64,000 bases of DNA, taken from assembly GCF_000972845.2 (NCBI RefSeq), contig NC_040015.1, positions 4,042,890 through 4,106,889 on the forward strand, given 5' to 3'. Below the pieces are notes generated by a model. That model was given only the letters and a program-made list of their open reading frames with translations, did no database searches and had not been told where the DNA came from. Shown piece by piece: positions 63,650-64,000 of the stretch (positions within the stretch are counted from its first letter, which is position 1; every line of letters starts with the position of its first letter). Source of the stretch: Larimichthys crocea (taxonomy: Eukaryota; Chordata; Actinopteri; Sciaenidae). Made by a program: the position numbers and the translations under genes.

Positions 63650-64000
63650 TTTTATCCGCTGCCGGCTCATCGGCGGGACGGGGGCGGGGCCTCGCTCCCG
63701 GTGACGCACTCTGCGGAGCTGCTGAGGGAGGCGCTTCTGCTTTCCTGACGTCACCGCAGTGCGTGAATCTGATTGGTCAGAGGAGCGCCCTGGGAGTCCG
63801 AGGAGATCGCAACGAAAATAAAAAAAACGTTAGAAACAAAATGAAGCGACCTTAAAAACTCCCGACAAACGAACGTTCACCTCGGAGGAGAGCGGCCGCA
63901 GCGGAGCAGCGGAGCACCGGCACTGGCTGCGCGTCGGTGGACAGTCGGTTAGGAGAGAGTGGGAGACGTATCCGAGAGGATTAACGCAGAGGCGGGGTGC
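63650..64000 (+). promoter_or_regulatory. CpG-rich promoter and probable 5' UTR, cut by the right window edge
   Basis: After AT-rich, T-rich sequence, composition changes sharply at about 63655 to GC- and CpG-rich DNA. It contains a GC box (ggggcggggc, 63681-63690), a perfect CRE palindrome (TGACGTCA, 63746-63753) and an inverted CCAAT box (gattgg, 63771-63776) within 100 bp, followed by CpG-rich leader-like sequence. A five-codon frame, ATG to TAA, begins at 63841 and could be an upstream ORF. I infer a housekeeping-type TATA-less promoter firing to the right. brf1 exons must continue further right on the other strand, and human BTBD6 lies inside BRF1 in the opposite orientation, so btbd6 is the best guess. 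It could also be an alternative brf1 promoter or pacs2. Confidence 0.6.

Noticed and set aside
63090..63704. 204-codon plus-strand open frame
   Set aside because: It is Phe/Leu/Tyr-rich because the DNA is T-rich, spans a retroelement tail ending in the usual aataaagttggattgatt, and runs into the CpG-rich promoter. No domain is recognisable.
1..64000. CRISPR arrays, operons, phage or integrated virus genes
   Set aside because: No regularly spaced direct repeats, no ribosome-binding-site-led gene chains, and no gag/pol/env-type or viral capsid frames were seen. The sequence is vertebrate nuclear DNA.

Overview
This is vertebrate nuclear DNA. It is almost certainly from a ray-finned fish, and probably a percomorph, judging by the dispersed repeats: Tc1-like remnants, tRNA-derived SINEs, short inverted-repeat elements and L1-like LINE remnants of teleost type. 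Coding density is very low. Coding segments are short, have GT-AG splice sites, and lie far apart in AT-rich sequence full of repeats. Most long open frames here are chance frames or repeat debris. There is no operon, prokaryotic gene or CRISPR array.

The one gene I can support firmly is on the minus strand. It is brf1, the TFIIB-related subunit of RNA polymerase III initiation factor TFIIIB. Ten consecutive internal coding exons lie between 59047 and 19601, together 1285 nt or about 428 codons. Every splice phase joins correctly. In transcript order they encode the second cyclin fold, the acidic linker, and the conserved C-terminal TBP-binding region. The exons for the N-terminal zinc ribbon and first cyclin repeat must lie beyond the right edge. 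I did not find the acidic C-terminal tail in the left 19.6 kb, so it is either beyond the left edge or in a small exon I missed. One intron, 23273-49036, is 25.8 kb long and takes up 40% of the window.

The right edge (63650-64000) turns abruptly GC- and CpG-rich. It carries a GC box, a full CRE palindrome and an inverted CCAAT box, so it looks like a promoter and 5' UTR. Since brf1 exons must continue past it, it is probably the start of a gene nested in, or head-to-head with, brf1. In human, BTBD6 sits inside BRF1 on the opposite strand, which makes btbd6 the leading guess, not a demonstrated call.

The giant intron holds the main structural oddity: a direct duplication of about 1.7 kb (36172-37860 and 38071-39773) just beside an 84-base run of N. 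The copies differ mainly by one- or few-base losses in the copy nearest the gap. That pattern fits a false duplication from poorly polished gap filling better than an old biological duplication. The module contains a possible plus-strand exon ending in a consensus splice donor.

The rest is repeats: an L1-like LINE remnant (about 55.9-58.2 kb), two LINE fragments (4.0-4.35 and 16.48-16.85 kb), a Tc1/mariner remnant (5.6-6.15 kb), hAT-like and Harbinger-like elements, SINEs, microsatellites and long polypurine tracts. I found no convincing new molecular system. The most useful leads are the assembly anomaly, the nested-promoter hypothesis and the unplaced brf1 3' end.
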